Positions 1 through 5,946 of a stretch of DNA of 6,625 bases are shown here, piece by piece. Position numbers and translations under genes: made by a program. This DNA comes from an uncultured Amaricoccus sp. (GTDB lineage Bacteria; Pseudomonadota; Alphaproteobacteria; Rhodobacterales; Rhodobacteraceae): NCBI RefSeq assembly GCF_937858865.1, contig NZ_CALLYO010000428.1:1-6625 (forward strand). The letters run 5' to 3'. Every line of letters starts with the position of its first letter. The stretch's first letter is position 1. The notes under the pieces were generated by a model. It worked only from the letters and a program-made list of their open reading frames with translations. It was not told the DNA's origin and did not search any database.

Positions 1-118
1 AGCAGTTCCTTCATCGCCGACATGTCGAGCATCTGGTCGGCGACGATCCGCTTCAGCTTGCGTTCTCCGCCTCGAGCTCGCGCAGCCGCTTGGCGTCACT
101 CGCCTCCAACTTCCACAT
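1..118 (-). pseudogene. IS3-family transposase OrfA remnant, frameshifted and cut by the window edge
   Basis: Read on the - strand, positions 118 to 62 encode MMWKLEASDAKRLRELEAEN. Positions 59 to 3 in another frame encode KLKRIVADQMLDMSAMKELL. Joined, these match the familiar C-terminal half of IS3-family OrfA (…DAKRLRELEAENAKLKRIVADQMLD…), the Leu-rich coiled-coil region after the helix-turn-helix. The Ala codon between Asn and Lys has only two bases (60-61), so a 1-nt deletion breaks the frame and translation would stop at 53-55. The N-terminal helix-turn-helix part is not recognisable upstream (beyond about 118), so the copy also seems truncated at its 5' end. Any OrfB would lie before position 1. 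IS3 elements make the active transposase by a programmed -1 shift near the end of orfA. This lesion lies inside the coiled coil, so I read it as decay. The subgroup (perhaps IS407-like) is uncertain. Confidence 0.8.
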
Positions 119-357
119 CATCCGCCCCGAGAAATTTCGGGTCATCGGGTAGACGGGGTATAACGCGCCTGATCCTGCGGGCATGGCGTCCTTCGCGGGG
201 GTCTCTCCGGGAACCCCGCACGGGGGCGTCAACATGTCACAGATGCAGCAAAGGATCTGATTGAAGACTTGCAAAAACCCGCAGGAATGCGCCAATGACC
301 GCAGCGGCGGCCGGCTCGGAGCGGCCGTGAGCCACACCGGACGGGGGCAGACAGACG
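119..357. promoter_or_regulatory. Non-coding region between the IS remnant and ccoN, containing the ccoN upstream control region
   Basis: No supported gene lies here. The part near 225-298 is visibly richer in A/T than its surroundings and holds the candidate Fnr/FixK box. Other items seen: a TATAAC hexamer at 159-164, which resembles a -10 but has no convincing -35; a short hairpin GCGGGG/CCCCGC (195-200 with 214-219); and a 9-bp inverted pair TCCTGCGGG (173-181) and CCCGCAGGA (278-286). The left border with the IS remnant is not sharp, and I could not identify a terminal inverted repeat or target duplication. An in-frame TGA at 328-330 closes off any upstream extension of ccoN. Confidence 0.55.
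261..274 (+). promoter_or_regulatory. Candidate Fnr/FixK-type anaerobox upstream of ccoN
   Basis: The sequence TTGAAGACTTGCAA matches the TTGA-N6-TCAA half-site pattern at 7 of 8 positions (GCAA replaces TCAA). It is centred at about 267.5, 90 bp before the ccoN ATG. In Rhodobacter, Paracoccus, rhizobia and others, ccoNOQP is induced at low oxygen by FnrL or FixK through such a box at this kind of position, which makes the match more meaningful. If the regulator sits at the usual -41.5, transcription would start near 309. The sequence there shows no strong -10 (CAATGA at 293-298 is the nearest poor fit), as expected for an activator-dependent promoter. The box is seen directly; the regulator and start site are inferred. 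Confidence 0.55.
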
Positions 358-1956
358 ATGCGCGACGCACTCAAGATTGCGGTCTGGGGGGTGCTCGCCC
401 TCCTCTTCGCGATAGCCGCCAACTGGGGCGAGGACGCCGTCTACCGGGCGCACGCGCTGATCCTGCTGGCGGTGGCGGCGGCGCTCTTCCTCTGGTCGAT
501 CCGCACCGCGGGCGCGCCGGTCGCCACGGCGGGCGCCGCGCCGGCCGGATACATGGACGGCGTGGTCCGCGCCGGCGTGATCGCCACCACCTTCTGGGCC
601 GTCGTCGGCTTCCTCGCCGGCACCTACGTCGCCTTCCAGCTCGCCTTCCCGGTGCTGAACTGGGATCTGCCCTGGACGAGCTTCGGCCGCCTCCGCCCGC
701 TCCACACCTCGGCCGTCATCTTCGCCTTCGGCGGCAACGCCCTGATCGCGACCAGCTTCTACGTGGTGCAGCGCACCTGCGCCACCCGCCTCTGGGGCGG
801 CAACGCGGCCTGGTTCGTCTTCTGGGGCTACAACCTCTTCATCGTGCTGGCGGCCACCGGCTACGTGCTGGGCTCGACCCAGAGCAAGGAATACGCCGAG
901 CCGGAATGGTACGCCGACCTCTGGCTGACGATCGTCTGGGTCGTCTACCTCGCGGTCTTCCTCGGGACGGTCATCCGCCGCAAGGAGCCGCACATCTACG
1001 TGGCGAACTGGTTCTACCTGAGCTTCATCGTCACCATCGCGATGCTGCACGTCATCAACAACCTGGCGGTGCCGGTGTCGATCTGGTCCTCGCATTCGGT
1101 CGTTCTCTGGCCGGGGGTGCAGGGGGCGATGGTGCAGTGGTGGTACGGCCACAACGCGGTCGCCTTCTTCCTGACCGTGCCGTTCCTGGCGATGATGTAC
1201 TATTTCGTCCCGAAGCAGGCGGACCGGCCGATCTATTCCTACCGGCTCTCGATCGTGCACTTCTGGTCGCTGATCTTCCTCTACATCTGGGCCGGCCCGC
1301 ACCACCTGCACTATACCGCCCTGCCCGACTGGGCGCAGATCCTCGGCATGGTCTTCTCGATCGTGCTCTGGATGCCGTCCTGGGGCGGGATGATCAACGG
1401 CCTGATGACGCTGCAGGGCGCCTGGGACAAGCTCCGCACCGACCCGATCCTCCGGATGCTCGTGGTCGCGGTCGGCTTCTACGCCATGGCGACCTTCGAG
1501 GGGCCGATGATGTCGATCCGCTCGGTCAACTCGCTCAGCCACTATACCGAGTGGACGATCGGCCACGTGCATTCCGGCGCGCTCGGCTGGAACGGGATGA
1601 TCACCTTCGGCGCGCTCTACTATCTCGCGCCGCGGCTCTGGAACCGGCAGGGGCTCTACTCGCTCTCGCTCGTCTCCTGGCACTTCTGGCTCGCCACGAT
1701 CGGCATCGTGCTCTACGCCGCCTCGATGTGGGTCGGCGGCATCACCCAGGGGCTGATGTGGCGCGAGGTCGACGACCAGGGCTTCCTCGTCAACTCCTTC
1801 ATCGACTCGGTGGTGGCGATGCACCCGATGTACGTCATCCGCGCCCTCGGGGGCGTCCTCTACCTGACCGGCGGGATCATCATGGCCTACAACATCTGGA
1901 AGACGATCGCCGGCGCCGGGGCTGCCGCCCCGGTGCGCACGGTCGCCGCCGAATAG
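358..1956 (+). CDS. ccoN: cbb3-type cytochrome c oxidase subunit I (catalytic subunit CcoN)
   Basis: This is the haem-copper catalytic subunit in the inner membrane, which reduces O2 to water and conserves energy as a proton gradient. The protein is 532 aa and mostly transmembrane helices. Visible ligands are His116 (RPLHTSAV) and His405 for low-spin haem b, His403 (GHVHSG) for haem b3, and His265 (WWYGHN), His315 and His316 (GPHHLHY) for CuB. Tyr309 lies six residues before His315, where the cbb3 His-Tyr cross-link partner is known to sit, and Glu381 is 22 residues before His403 as in the family. Residues 1-66 add two hydrophobic stretches (about 5-21 and 31-47) ahead of the core, as in other alphaproteobacterial CcoN. 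The ATG is the first start codon after an in-frame TGA at 328-330; its ribosome site (GGGGGCAG) is weak. It is the first gene of the NOQP block and follows the candidate anaerobox. Confidence 0.98.
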   Translation: MRDALKIAVWGVLALLFAIAANWGEDAVYRAHALILLAVAAALFLWSIRTAGAPVATAGAAPAGYMDGVVRAGVIATTFWAVVGFLAGTYVAFQLAFPVLNWDLPWTSFGRLRPLHTSAVIFAFGGNALIATSFYVVQRTCATRLWGGNAAWFVFWGYNLFIVLAATGYVLGSTQSKEYAEPEWYADLWLTIVWVVYLAVFLGTVIRRKEPHIYVANWFYLSFIVTIAMLHVINNLAVPVSIWSSHSVVLWPGVQGAMVQWWYGHNAVAFFLTVPFLAMMYYFVPKQADRPIYSYRLSIVHFWSLIFLYIWAGPHHLHYTALPDWAQILGMVFSIVLWMPSWGGMINGLMTLQGAWDKLRTDPILRMLVVAVGFYAMATFEGPMMSIRSVNSLSHYTEWTIGHVHSGALGWNGMITFGALYYLAPRLWNRQGLYSLSLVSWHFWLATIGIVLYAASMWVGGITQGLMWREVDDQGFLVNSFIDSVVAMHPMYVIRALGGVLYLTGGIIMAYNIWKTIAGAGAAAPVRTVAAE

Positions 1957-1960
1957 GAGG
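1954..1960 (+). promoter_or_regulatory. ccoO ribosome binding site containing the ccoN stop codon
   Basis: TAGGAGG combines the ccoN stop (TAG, 1954-1956) with a strong Shine-Dalgarno sequence, eight bases before the ccoO ATG at 1969. Ribosomes ending ccoN therefore cover the ccoO initiation site, which would favour coupled synthesis of the two core subunits. Confidence 0.7.
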
Positions 1961-1968
1961 CCGCTCGG

Positions 1969-2694
1969 ATGTTCCTCAAGCTGCACAAATGGTCCGAGAC
2001 CAACGCGCTGGCGCTGCTCGTCCTGAGCTTCGTCGTGGTGACGATCGGCGGGGCGGTGCAGATCGTGCCGCTCTTCTACCTCGACAATACCATCGAGGAG
2101 GTCGAGGGGATGCGGCCCTACAGCCCGCTCGAGCTGGCCGGGCGCGACGTCTACGTGCGGGAGGGCTGCTACGTCTGCCACAGCCAGATGATCCGCGTCA
2201 TGCGCGACGAGGTGGAGCGCTACGGCCACTATTCGCTCGCCGCCGAGTCGATGTACGATCATCCCTTCCAGTGGGGCTCGAAGCGCACCGGCCCTGACCT
2301 CGCCCGCGTCGGCGGCCGCTACTCGGACGACTGGCACGTGGCGCACATGCACAACCCGCGCGACATCGTGCCGGAATCGATCATGCCGGCCTATCCCTGG
2401 CTGGCCCGGACGCCGATCGGCTCCGAGCGCATCGCCGCCAACATGCGGGCGCAGCGCATGACCGGCGTGCCCTATACCGACGAGATGATCGAGAACGCCC
2501 GCGCCGACTTCCGCACCCAGGCCGATCCCGACAACGGCGACGTGGACGCGCTCCTCGCCCGCTATCCTAAGGCGCAGGCGCGCAACTTCGACGGCCAGGC
2601 GGGGATCAGCGAGCTCGACGCGGTCATCGCCTACCTGCAGATGCTCGGAACGCTGGTCGACTTCTCGACCTTCGAGCCCGACGCGAGCCGCTAG
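1969..2694 (+). CDS. ccoO: cbb3-type cytochrome c oxidase subunit II, mono-haem cytochrome c (CcoO)
   Basis: CcoO is the membrane-anchored mono-haem c subunit that passes electrons from CcoP to haem b of CcoN. The product is 241 aa, a normal family length. An N-terminal transmembrane anchor (about residues 13-33) is followed by a periplasmic cytochrome c domain. Haem is attached at C67-Y-V-C70-H71 in the typical context [13 protein letters not shown], and the likely axial Met is Met139 in [10 protein letters not shown]. The [16 protein letters not shown] and [16 protein letters not shown] stretches are characteristic of CcoO/FixO. It starts 12 nt after ccoN behind a strong ribosome site and is followed by ccoQ after 9 nt. 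Confidence 0.98.
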   Translation: MFLKLHKWSETNALALLVLSFVVVTIGGAVQIVPLFYLDNTIEEVEGMRPYSPLELAGRDVYVREGCYVCHSQMIRVMRDEVERYGHYSLAAESMYDHPFQWGSKRTGPDLARVGGRYSDDWHVAHMHNPRDIVPESIMPAYPWLARTPIGSERIAANMRAQRMTGVPYTDEMIENARADFRTQADPDNGDVDALLARYPKAQARNFDGQAGISELDAVIAYLQMLGTLVDFSTFEPDASR

Positions 2695-2703
2695 GGCGAC
2701 GGC

Positions 2704-2934
2704 ATGGAGACTTACGACGCCCTGCGCAGTTTCGCCGGCAGCTGGGGGCTCCTGCTCGGGATCGTCGCCTTCGCCTGCCTGGTGCTGTGGGTCTTCCGGC
2801 CGGGGGCGCGCAAGGCGCACGACGAGGCGGCGCGGCAGATCTTCCGCAACGAGGACGCCCCGCCGGCGGACAGGCCCGACACTCACTCCAGCAAGCAGGC
2901 AGGCTCCGGGAAGGACCAAGGCGATGGCCACTAA
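2704..2934 (+). CDS. ccoQ: cbb3-type oxidase small subunit CcoQ (FixQ-like)
   Basis: This is a 76-aa protein with one transmembrane helix (about residues 13-31, GLLLGIVAFACLVLWVF) followed by RPGARKAHDEAARQIFRNED, a pattern typical of CcoQ/FixQ. The rest is a hydrophilic, disordered-looking tail rich in Asp, Gly, Ser and Lys. Family members stabilise or help assemble the oxidase, and in Rhodobacter CcoQ has been tied to oxygen-dependent signalling; which role applies here is unknown. It begins 9 nt after ccoO with a modest ribosome site (AGGG, 2693-2696). Its last 11 nt overlap the start of ccoP in another frame. Position between ccoO and ccoP supports the call despite low sequence conservation in this family. 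Confidence 0.92.
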   Translation: METYDALRSFAGSWGLLLGIVAFACLVLWVFRPGARKAHDEAARQIFRNEDAPPADRPDTHSSKQAGSGKDQGDGH

Positions 2935-3796
2935 GCGCGAGGTCGACGAGGCGACCCAGACCGAGACCACCGGGCACGAGTGGGACGGCATCAAGGAACT
3001 CGACACGCCGATGCCGCGGTGGTGGCTCTGGACCTTCTATGCCACCATCGTCTGGGGGGTGATCTACACCATCCTCTTCCCGGCCTGGCCGCTCGTCACC
3101 GGCGCGACGCCCGGGCTGCTCGGCTACTCGAGCCGCGGCACCGTCGCCGCCGAGATCGACGCCGCCGCGGCGCGCAACGCCGCCCTCGACGCCCGGCTGA
3201 TCGAGGCGGATCTCGCCACCGTCGAGAACGACCCCGAACTGTTGCGCTTCGCCACCGCCGGCGGCGCCGCCGTCTTCCGCAACAACTGCGCCCCTTGCCA
3301 CGGCGCCGGCGCCTCGGGCGTGGTCGGGCACTATCCGAACCTGCTCGACGACGACTGGCTCTGGGGCGGCACGCTGGCCGACATCCAGCAGACGGTGAGC
3401 CATGGGGTCCGCTTCGAGGCCGACGCCGACACCCGCTTCAGCCAGATGCCGGCCTTCGGCGAGATGCTGGCGCCCGAGGAGATCGACGCGCTCACCGCCT
3501 ACGTGCTGTCGCTCTCCGGGCAGGCGAGCGACGCGCCGGGCGACGTGCAGGCCGGCGCGCAGCTCTTCGCCGACAACTGCAGCTCGTGCCACGGCGAGGA
3601 CGGCACCGGCGGGCGCGATTTCGGCGCGCCTAACCTCGCCGACGGGATCTGGCTCTACGGCGGCGACGCGGCCGCCGTCCACACCAGCATCTCCGACGCC
3701 CGCTTCGGCATCATGCCGGCTTTCGGCGACCGGCTGCGCCCCGACGAGATCGCCAAGGTGGCGGTCTACGTCCACACCCTCGGCGGCGGCGAGTGA
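2924..3796 (+). CDS. ccoP: cbb3-type cytochrome c oxidase subunit III, di-haem cytochrome c (CcoP)
   Basis: CcoP is the di-haem c subunit that accepts electrons from soluble or membrane cytochromes c and hands them to CcoO. The protein is 290 aa. A cytoplasmic start contains EWDGIKELDTPMPRWWLWTF, the standard FixP N-terminal motif, and leads into a transmembrane helix (about 33-58). Two cytochrome c domains follow in the periplasm: haem sites C122-A-P-C125-H126 and C219-S-S-C222-H223, with axial Met candidates Met175 (QMPAFG) and Met264 (IMPAFG). The paired motifs GHYPNLLDDDWLWGG and FGAPNLADGIWLYGG are typical. The ATG lies inside the end of ccoQ (11-nt overlap), eight bases after AAGGA (2911-2915). 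This is the last gene of the NOQP block. Confidence 0.98.
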   Translation: MATKREVDEATQTETTGHEWDGIKELDTPMPRWWLWTFYATIVWGVIYTILFPAWPLVTGATPGLLGYSSRGTVAAEIDAAAARNAALDARLIEADLATVENDPELLRFATAGGAAVFRNNCAPCHGAGASGVVGHYPNLLDDDWLWGGTLADIQQTVSHGVRFEADADTRFSQMPAFGEMLAPEEIDALTAYVLSLSGQASDAPGDVQAGAQLFADNCSSCHGEDGTGGRDFGAPNLADGIWLYGGDAAAVHTSISDARFGIMPAFGDRLRPDEIAKVAVYVHTLGGGE

Positions 3797-3812
3797 CCGG
3801 CGCCTGATCCAC

Positions 3813-3843
3813 CCGCGCCGCGGGCCGCGCGGCCCCGGCGCGG
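3813..3843 (+). other. Strong intercistronic GC hairpin
   Basis: The arms CCGCGCCG and GGGCC pair with GGCCC and CGGCGCGG, giving a 13-bp stem with one bulged C (3821) around a GCGC loop. It begins 17 nt after the ccoP stop. No run of T follows, so it is not a textbook intrinsic terminator. It could act as a partial terminator or as a 3' barrier protecting the NOQP message, giving less maturation protein than oxidase. The pairing is seen directly; the function is inferred, and in DNA this rich in G and C some hairpins arise by chance. Confidence 0.55.
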
Positions 3844-3926
3844 CATCGCGTCGCATTGCTCCGGTGACCGGAATGCCATTCGCCATCCCGGCCGGGGCGG
3901 TGTAGCCTGCCCCCCGGAGGTAAGCT

Positions 3927-3933
3927 AGGGGAG
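3927..3933 (+). promoter_or_regulatory. ccoG ribosome binding site that selects a TTG start
   Basis: AGGGGAG ends seven bases before TTG at 3941, which is good spacing. The only nearby ATG (3936) is two bases from this site and out of frame, and it meets a stop after two codons (ATG CCT TGA). The TTG frame has a TAG at 3926-3928, so no earlier in-frame start exists. Confidence 0.65.
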
Positions 3934-3940
3934 CCATGCC

Positions 3941-5497
3941 TTGACCCAGGCCAGCACCGATTCGTCGCCGCTCTTCGCCGCCGCCGAGCCGATCTTTCCG
4001 CGCCGCGTGCAGGGACGGTTCCGGACGCTGAAGTGGTGGATCATGGGCGTGACGCTGGCGATCTACTACATCACCCCCTGGCTGCGCTGGGACCGCGGCC
4101 CGGCGCTGCCCGACCAGGCGGTGCTGGTCGACCTGCCGAACCGGCGCTTCTACTTCTTCTTCATCGAGATCTGGCCGCAGGAGTTCTACTTCGTCGCCGG
4201 CCTGCTCATCATGGCCGGGCTCGGGCTCTTCCTCTTCACCTCGGCGCTGGGGCGGGTCTGGTGCGGCTATACCTGCCCGCAGACGGTCTGGACCGACCTC
4301 TTCATCCTGGTGGAGCGCTGGATCGAGGGCGACCGCAACGCCCGGGTGCGGCTCTGGCACCAGAAATGGAACGCCGAGAAGGTCCGCAAGCGCACGACCA
4401 AGTGGACGATCTGGCTGCTGATCGCCATCGCCACCGGCGGCGCCTGGGTCTTCTACTTCGCCGACGCGCCGACGCTGCTGGGCGAGCTCGTGACCCTGCA
4501 GGCCCCGGCCGTCGCCTATCTCTCGATCGGCATCCTGACCGCCACCACCTTCACCCTCGGCGGCTTCATGCGCGAGCAGGTCTGCATCTACATGTGCCCC
4601 TGGCCGCGCATCCAGGCGGCGATGATGGACGAGCAGACGATCACCGTGGCCTACCGCGACTGGCGGGGCGAGCCGCGCGGCAAGGGCACGCGGCGCCGCG
4701 CCGCCGCCGAGAAGGCCGAGGCCGAGATCCGCGCCGCCGGCCCCAGGACCGGCGGGACCTCGCCGCTCCTGCCCATCCGGGACGCGGCCGGGCAGCCGGC
4801 GCCGGCGGCGGCCGCGCGTGCCGCCGAGATCGAGCACTACGGCGACTGCATCGACTGCAACGCCTGCGTGAACGTCTGCCCCACCGGGGTCGACATCCGC
4901 GACGGGCAGCAGCTCGGCTGCATCACCTGCGCGCTCTGCATCGACGCCTGCAACGAGGTGATGGCGAAGATCGGCAAGCCGCCGAACCTCATCGGCTACC
5001 TGACGCTCGCCGACGGCGAGCGCGAGCGCCTCGGCGAGCCGCCCGTGCCGGTGCTGCGCCGGATCCTGCGGCCGCGCGTCATGCTCTATACCGTGCTCTG
5101 GGCCGGGATCGGCCTGGCGATGATCGTGGCGCTCATGCTGCGCACCGACATGACCATCTCGGCCGACCCGGTGCGCAATCCGGTCAACGTCACCCTGTCG
5201 GACGGCTCGATCCGCAACACCTACGAGCTGCGCCTGCGCAACATGACCGGCTATGACCGAGTGTTCCGCCTCTCCGCCGAGGCGGAGAGCCCGGTGGCGC
5301 TCGAGCTGCAGAACGCGACCGGCCTCGACGTGACGGTGCCGGCCAACGCCACGCTGCGGCAGCGGATCTACCTCACCAGCGCCCCGGACAGCCCGGCGAG
5401 CGCGACGCCGCTGATGCCGGTGACCCTCGTTGCCGAGGACGAGGGCTCCGGCCGGACCGCGCGCGAGGAAACCGTCTTCCACGGGAGGCAGCCATGA
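3941..5497 (+). CDS. ccoG: Cytochrome c oxidase accessory protein CcoG (FixG/RdxB family), Fe-S membrane protein
   Basis: CcoG is an inner-membrane Fe-S protein needed for cbb3 biogenesis; in Rhodobacter it has been shown to reduce Cu2+ for CuB insertion. The product is 518 aa with about five helices (30-46, 80-104, 155-172, 187-206, 381-399). Membrane-side cysteine pairs are C108/C112 (VWCGYTCPQT) and C215/C219 (VCIYMCPWPR). Two 4Fe-4S motifs follow at C303/C306/C309/C313 and C327/C330/C333/C337. After the last helix, residues 400-518 form the Ig-like FixG C-terminal domain. The start is TTG: conserved residues EPIFPRRVQGRF lie at 16-27, and no ATG precedes them in frame. Between YRDWRGEPRGK and GDCIDC there is an Ala/Arg-rich stretch (about 250-298), longer than I recall in most relatives. 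Its stop overlaps the ccoH start by 4 nt. Confidence 0.96.
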   Translation: MTQASTDSSPLFAAAEPIFPRRVQGRFRTLKWWIMGVTLAIYYITPWLRWDRGPALPDQAVLVDLPNRRFYFFFIEIWPQEFYFVAGLLIMAGLGLFLFTSALGRVWCGYTCPQTVWTDLFILVERWIEGDRNARVRLWHQKWNAEKVRKRTTKWTIWLLIAIATGGAWVFYFADAPTLLGELVTLQAPAVAYLSIGILTATTFTLGGFMREQVCIYMCPWPRIQAAMMDEQTITVAYRDWRGEPRGKGTRRRAAAEKAEAEIRAAGPRTGGTSPLLPIRDAAGQPAPAAAARAAEIEHYGDCIDCNACVNVCPTGVDIRDGQQLGCITCALCIDACNEVMAKIGKPPNLIGYLTLADGERERLGEPPVPVLRRILRPRVMLYTVLWAGIGLAMIVALMLRTDMTISADPVRNPVNVTLSDGSIRNTYELRLRNMTGYDRVFRLSAEAESPVALELQNATGLDVTVPANATLRQRIYLTSAPDSPASATPLMPVTLVAEDEGSGRTAREETVFHGRQP

Positions 5498-5946
5498 GCG
5501 GCGTCCTGACCGGGCGCCGGGTGGCGCTCATTTCGGCGGGCTTCTTCCTCGCCTTCTTCATCCCCAACGTCGTCCTGACCTGGACCGCGGTCGGCACCTT
5601 CTCCGGCGTGGTGGTGGACGACAGCTACGCCGCCAGCCAGGAATTCGATCGGCGCCGCGCCGCGCAGGTCGCCCTCGGCTGGACCGTCGCCCTCGAGCAT
5701 GCCGACGACGTGCTCACCCTGCGCATCACCGACGGCGCCGGCAGGACCGTGCGCCCGGCCGGGATCGCCGTCACCATGGGCCGCCCGACCACCAGCCGCG
5801 ACGACCGGGCGCTGGCGCTCGAGGAGACCCCCGACGGCTACGCCGCCCTCGCCCGCCTCGGCCCCGGCGCCTGGCGGGCCGAGATCAGCGCCACCGCCGC
5901 CGATGGCACCGCCTTCCGCCAGCGCCGGGACCTCGTCGTGCGATGA
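5494..5946 (+). CDS. ccoH: cbb3 oxidase assembly protein CcoH (FixH family)
   Basis: CcoH is a small membrane protein required for stable assembly of the cbb3 complex; in Rhodobacter it contacts CcoN and remains associated with the oxidase. The 150-aa product has one N-terminal helix (about 9-29) followed by a periplasmic domain. The stretch SGVVVDDSYAASQEFDRRRA (37-56) matches the conserved FixH signature around the SY-ASQ-F core, and the rest reads as a small beta-rich domain ending in RDLVVR. The ATG overlaps the ccoG stop (ATGA, 5494-5497) and has a ribosome site GGGAGG (5483-5488) inside ccoG. The 3' end overlaps ccoI in the same ATGA manner. Confidence 0.95.
   Translation: MSGVLTGRRVALISAGFFLAFFIPNVVLTWTAVGTFSGVVVDDSYAASQEFDRRRAAQVALGWTVALEHADDVLTLRITDGAGRTVRPAGIAVTMGRPTTSRDDRALALEETPDGYAALARLGPGAWRAEISATAADGTAFRQRRDLVVR

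Larger units (their letters stand above)
3797..3940. other. ccoP-ccoG intercistronic region
   Basis: This 144-bp gap is the only real space in the locus. It contains the 31-nt hairpin described separately, an 11-nt dyad CCGGTGACCGG (3861-3871), a perfect palindrome CCCGGCCGGG (3887-3896), a GGAGG (3916-3920) too far from any start to serve ccoG, and the true ccoG ribosome site (3927-3933). I found no TTGA-N6-TCAA box and no convincing -35/-10 pair, although activator-dependent promoters in GC-rich genomes are easily missed by eye. Whether ccoGHI is read from the ccoN promoter or from its own is open. Confidence 0.5.

Noticed and set aside
159..164. TATAAC as a sigma70 -10 for ccoN
   Set aside because: It lies about 195 nt before ccoN, upstream of the anaerobox, and lacks a credible -35 at 16-18 bp; not strong enough to list as a promoter.
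22..264. Short + strand ORF across the IS remnant and the ccoN upstream region
   Set aside because: It is antisense to the recognisable OrfA fragment, has no ribosome site, and its product is Ser/Arg/Pro-rich with no known match.
261..2297. Long + strand alternate-frame ORF through ccoN into ccoO (678 codons)
   Set aside because: It starts inside the anaerobox, has no ribosome site, and its Arg/Gly/Leu-rich product resembles no family. CcoN in the other frame has every catalytic residue.
229..3006. Antisense open frame of 925 codons opposite ccoN, ccoO and ccoQ
   Set aside because: It mirrors the codon structure of the genes beneath it. The product is packed with Arg, His, Asp, Gly and Val, has no recognisable domain, and arises because G/C-ending codons rarely yield stops on the other strand.
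4033..5256. Alternate-frame + strand ORF within ccoG (407 codons)
   Set aside because: It is a +2 frame shadow of ccoG with repetitive Arg/Ala/His composition; the ccoG frame carries all Fe-S cysteines.
2624..5482. Antisense open frame of 952 codons opposite ccoP and ccoG
   Set aside because: Same origin: low-complexity Arg/Gly/Ala/Asp-rich translation with no domain, lying over two firmly identified genes and crossing their intergenic hairpin.
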